A stretch of 64,000 nt of DNA from Ichthyosporea sp. XGB-2017a (Eukaryota; Opisthokonta; Ichthyosporea), in contig PDIM01000022.1 of the NCBI GenBank assembly GCA_002811675.1, forward strand, positions 61,393-125,392, read 5' to 3'. Each line of letters starts with the position of its first letter. Position 1 is the first letter of the stretch. Below the pieces are notes generated by a model that was not told where the DNA came from, searched no databases, and saw nothing but the letters and a program-made list of their open reading frames with translations. A program made the position numbers and the translations under genes. Below, in pieces: positions 62,384 to 64,000 of the stretch.

Positions 62384-63123
62384 TTTAGAGATTGTAAACA
62401 AGAATTATTTAAGTGATATTTCGCGCTTCTTTGTTCAGAAAGCATAATCCCGTTGAACTAGAAAGCAAATTAAAATAGTTTCAATTGCTCTCTTTCGGTC
62501 CGACCAAGAATGCTCTATTCCCTAGTAAGATCTTTTACTCTCTTTCACCACCTTATATTGAGCAGGAAGGAAACTAAAGGAAAAGCAGAAAAGGACAAAC
62601 AAACAAAGCAAAAATATGTAACACATGTGAACCACCTGCACAGAGCACTGAGCAGGTGACAAAAAAACCAAAATTAAAAAAAAAATTGACAATTAACACC
62701 CACAAAATATTCTTCTAAATTTGGGCAAAGAGCCGCGAGTACTACATAGTAACTGTCAAAACAAATTTTCTATAGAAATTGCAATTGTGCCAGATTTTAT
62801 CATTTTATTTTTGTTTTGTAGAAGCAGCTGCATGCCCGCCTGGTTGTTTTTGAGAATTTGGGAGCGCGCCACCGGCCTTGCCCATCAGGCTTCGGCCGCT
62901 ACATAGACGTGCACTTTTTGTTGGCTTTTCCATACATTATTGCGTTATGTTACAATTATGTAACACCTCGTGTAACATGTGTCATTTTTTTGTGTTGCTT
63001 TTGTTTTGCTTTTGTTTTAGATGCTGCTTACTTGTGGATTGGTGAAATTTGACAGTGTGTTCAAAATCGGTTTTTGCTCTCATTAGTTGTTTATTTTTGT
63101 TCTATTTAGTTTTCGATTGGCCT
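62384..63123. other. Intergenic region, about 740 bp
   Basis: Upstream of the five-exon gene and downstream of the next minus-strand gene. It is AT-rich and no gene is supported. The promoter of the five-exon gene should lie next to 62384. Confidence 0.5.
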
Positions 63124-64000
63124 TTATTTGGATACTGCGTGTATCGCGTCGTTTTCACATTTGGGCATTTGATCAGAGCTTCCAATCTCGTCACATTCGG
63201 AGCTATCTTGTTCACTTCCCGAACACTCATACCCATCTTCCGTAAAAGCAATAGATTCTTGACTCCTCATTTCCCCTCTCCCGTACATTTTTGATTTTTG
63301 AAGCTTCATCGGATCTTCTTCTGAAAAGAAAAACGACTGCTTCTTAGGCTTTCCTTCTCTTATTTTTACCTTTGGGTTAGATATATAAGTGACACCTAAC
63401 TCTTCTTCGTGTATAAACTCATTTTCCCATTCTGCATGTAAACTTTCTAATGCATAAATAAATTTCCTCATGGCCTCTTTCGGGCATCCACACCCCCTTC
63501 AAAAAAGGAAGTTCAAAGTCAAGTTAATATGTCTACGGAATAAGTATTGTTCAGTGTTCTAATGAAATCTTTACCTACCTGGGCTCATCTTTTGGCCTAT
63601 CTGTATCTATTGGTGGCTCGTCAACGAGAGCGCCTGCGGCCAATTCAAATCTGGAATTGAAAACGTCAAAGCACGCATGTTTTAGCTACACAAGAATATT
63701 CCTTTTACATCTTCTCCGTTTATACGACAAATACTTACAAATGTGCTCTGTCCCTTTGTTCAAATTGGCAAGTGTTATTTTTGAAATACAAATGGGCTCT
63801 CATGAACTTCGCTTTAAGTGTGGGATGACCTGTTTTAGACATATTCGAAATAAACGGAATGTACTGAGAATTCGCTTTTTGAAACATACATCTCCATTCT
63901 CTGTTGCTCATCTTTTTCCCCGAAGAAGAATGAGCATCTTTATCTCCATATTCCTTCATTTTCAATTCTTTGAATTTTTTAAGCAGACTTTTTTCTGTTT
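63124..64000 (-). CDS. Partial gene of unknown function running off the right edge
   Basis: Exons on the minus strand: from beyond 64000 to 63739, then 63650-63579, then 63496-63124 with TAA. Introns are 88 and 82 nt with GTAAGT and GTAGGT donors, and phases match. The first exon is open to the window edge, so the true start lies outside; the ATG at 63959 is possible but not required. Visible product, about 236 residues: basic start (KSLLKKFKELKMKEYG), REWRCMFQKANSQYIPF, LKAKFMRAHLYFKNN, then GCGCPKEAMRKFIYALESLH spanning the last junction, and an acidic Ser-rich C-terminus (SGSEQDSSECDEIGSSD). No domain is recognised. Confidence 0.6.

Noticed and set aside
62717-63294. Plus-strand frames of 60-81 codons
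   Set aside because: Partly antisense to the last exon of the right-edge gene; the remainder is short and without features.
1-64000. CRISPR arrays, tRNA genes, rRNA genes, bacterial-type operons
   Set aside because: No spaced palindromic repeats, tRNA B-box-like GGTTCGAATCC contexts or rRNA-like segments were recognised. The only regular array is the head-to-tail minisatellite, which has no spacers. A tRNA scan would be needed to exclude a diverged tRNA.

Overview
The window is nuclear DNA of a flagellated (ciliated) eukaryote with a compact genome. Spliceosomal introns are short (about 60-130 nt, GT-AG), AATAAA signals lie close behind stops, and genes sit tightly on both strands. IFT81, a giant dynein heavy chain and several small basic or coiled-coil proteins imply a motile cilium. 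Argonaute, nardilysin, an EF-hand proline dehydrogenase, a LARGE-type glycosyltransferase, an LST2 homologue and a fumarate reductase-reductase fusion together fit a zoosporic fungus (chytrid, blastocladiomycete or aphelid-like) or another early opisthokont. That placement is inference; no rRNA or other marker is present.

Layout. 0-9.8 kb: IFT81 (+), a GT49 glycosyltransferase (-), an RNF14-like RBR ubiquitin ligase (+), a 30-bp x 16 minisatellite, and an M17 leucyl aminopeptidase (+). 9.8-17.8 kb: fumarate reductase/cytochrome b5 reductase fusion (-), a CAAA microsatellite running into an assembly gap, an LST2-like protein without FYVE finger (-), and a carnosine-synthase-like ATP-grasp ligase (-). 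17.8-24.5 kb: 1.7 kb of gene-free DNA, Argonaute (-) with a small tandem duplication of its 3' end, a decayed retroelement-like fragment, and a tiny two-exon gene (-). 25-30 kb: an unrecognised three-exon gene (+) and nardilysin (-). 30-33.3 kb: a second gap bracketed by a 46-nt direct repeat, then a broken PIF/Harbinger-type DNA transposon. 33.8-50.9 kb: one uninterrupted 5,721-codon dynein heavy chain (+). 52-64 kb: a SET/MYND protein (-), a coiled-coil protein (+), a J-domain protein (-), a third gap, proline dehydrogenase (+), a newly assembled five-exon small gene (-), and a partial gene running off the right end (-).

Functionally there is a ciliary theme (IFT81 for tubulin transport, the dynein motor, perhaps some of the small unknown proteins). 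It is mixed with ordinary housekeeping genes for mitochondrial and redox metabolism, proteolysis, ubiquitination, glycosylation and RNA silencing. The genes do not form an operon-like pathway. I found no clear new multi-gene system. The most unusual single items are the dynein (length, altered nucleotide sites, inserted acidic linker), the reductase fusion lacking a cytochrome b5 domain, the 3'-duplicated Argonaute locus, and the in-frame minisatellite.
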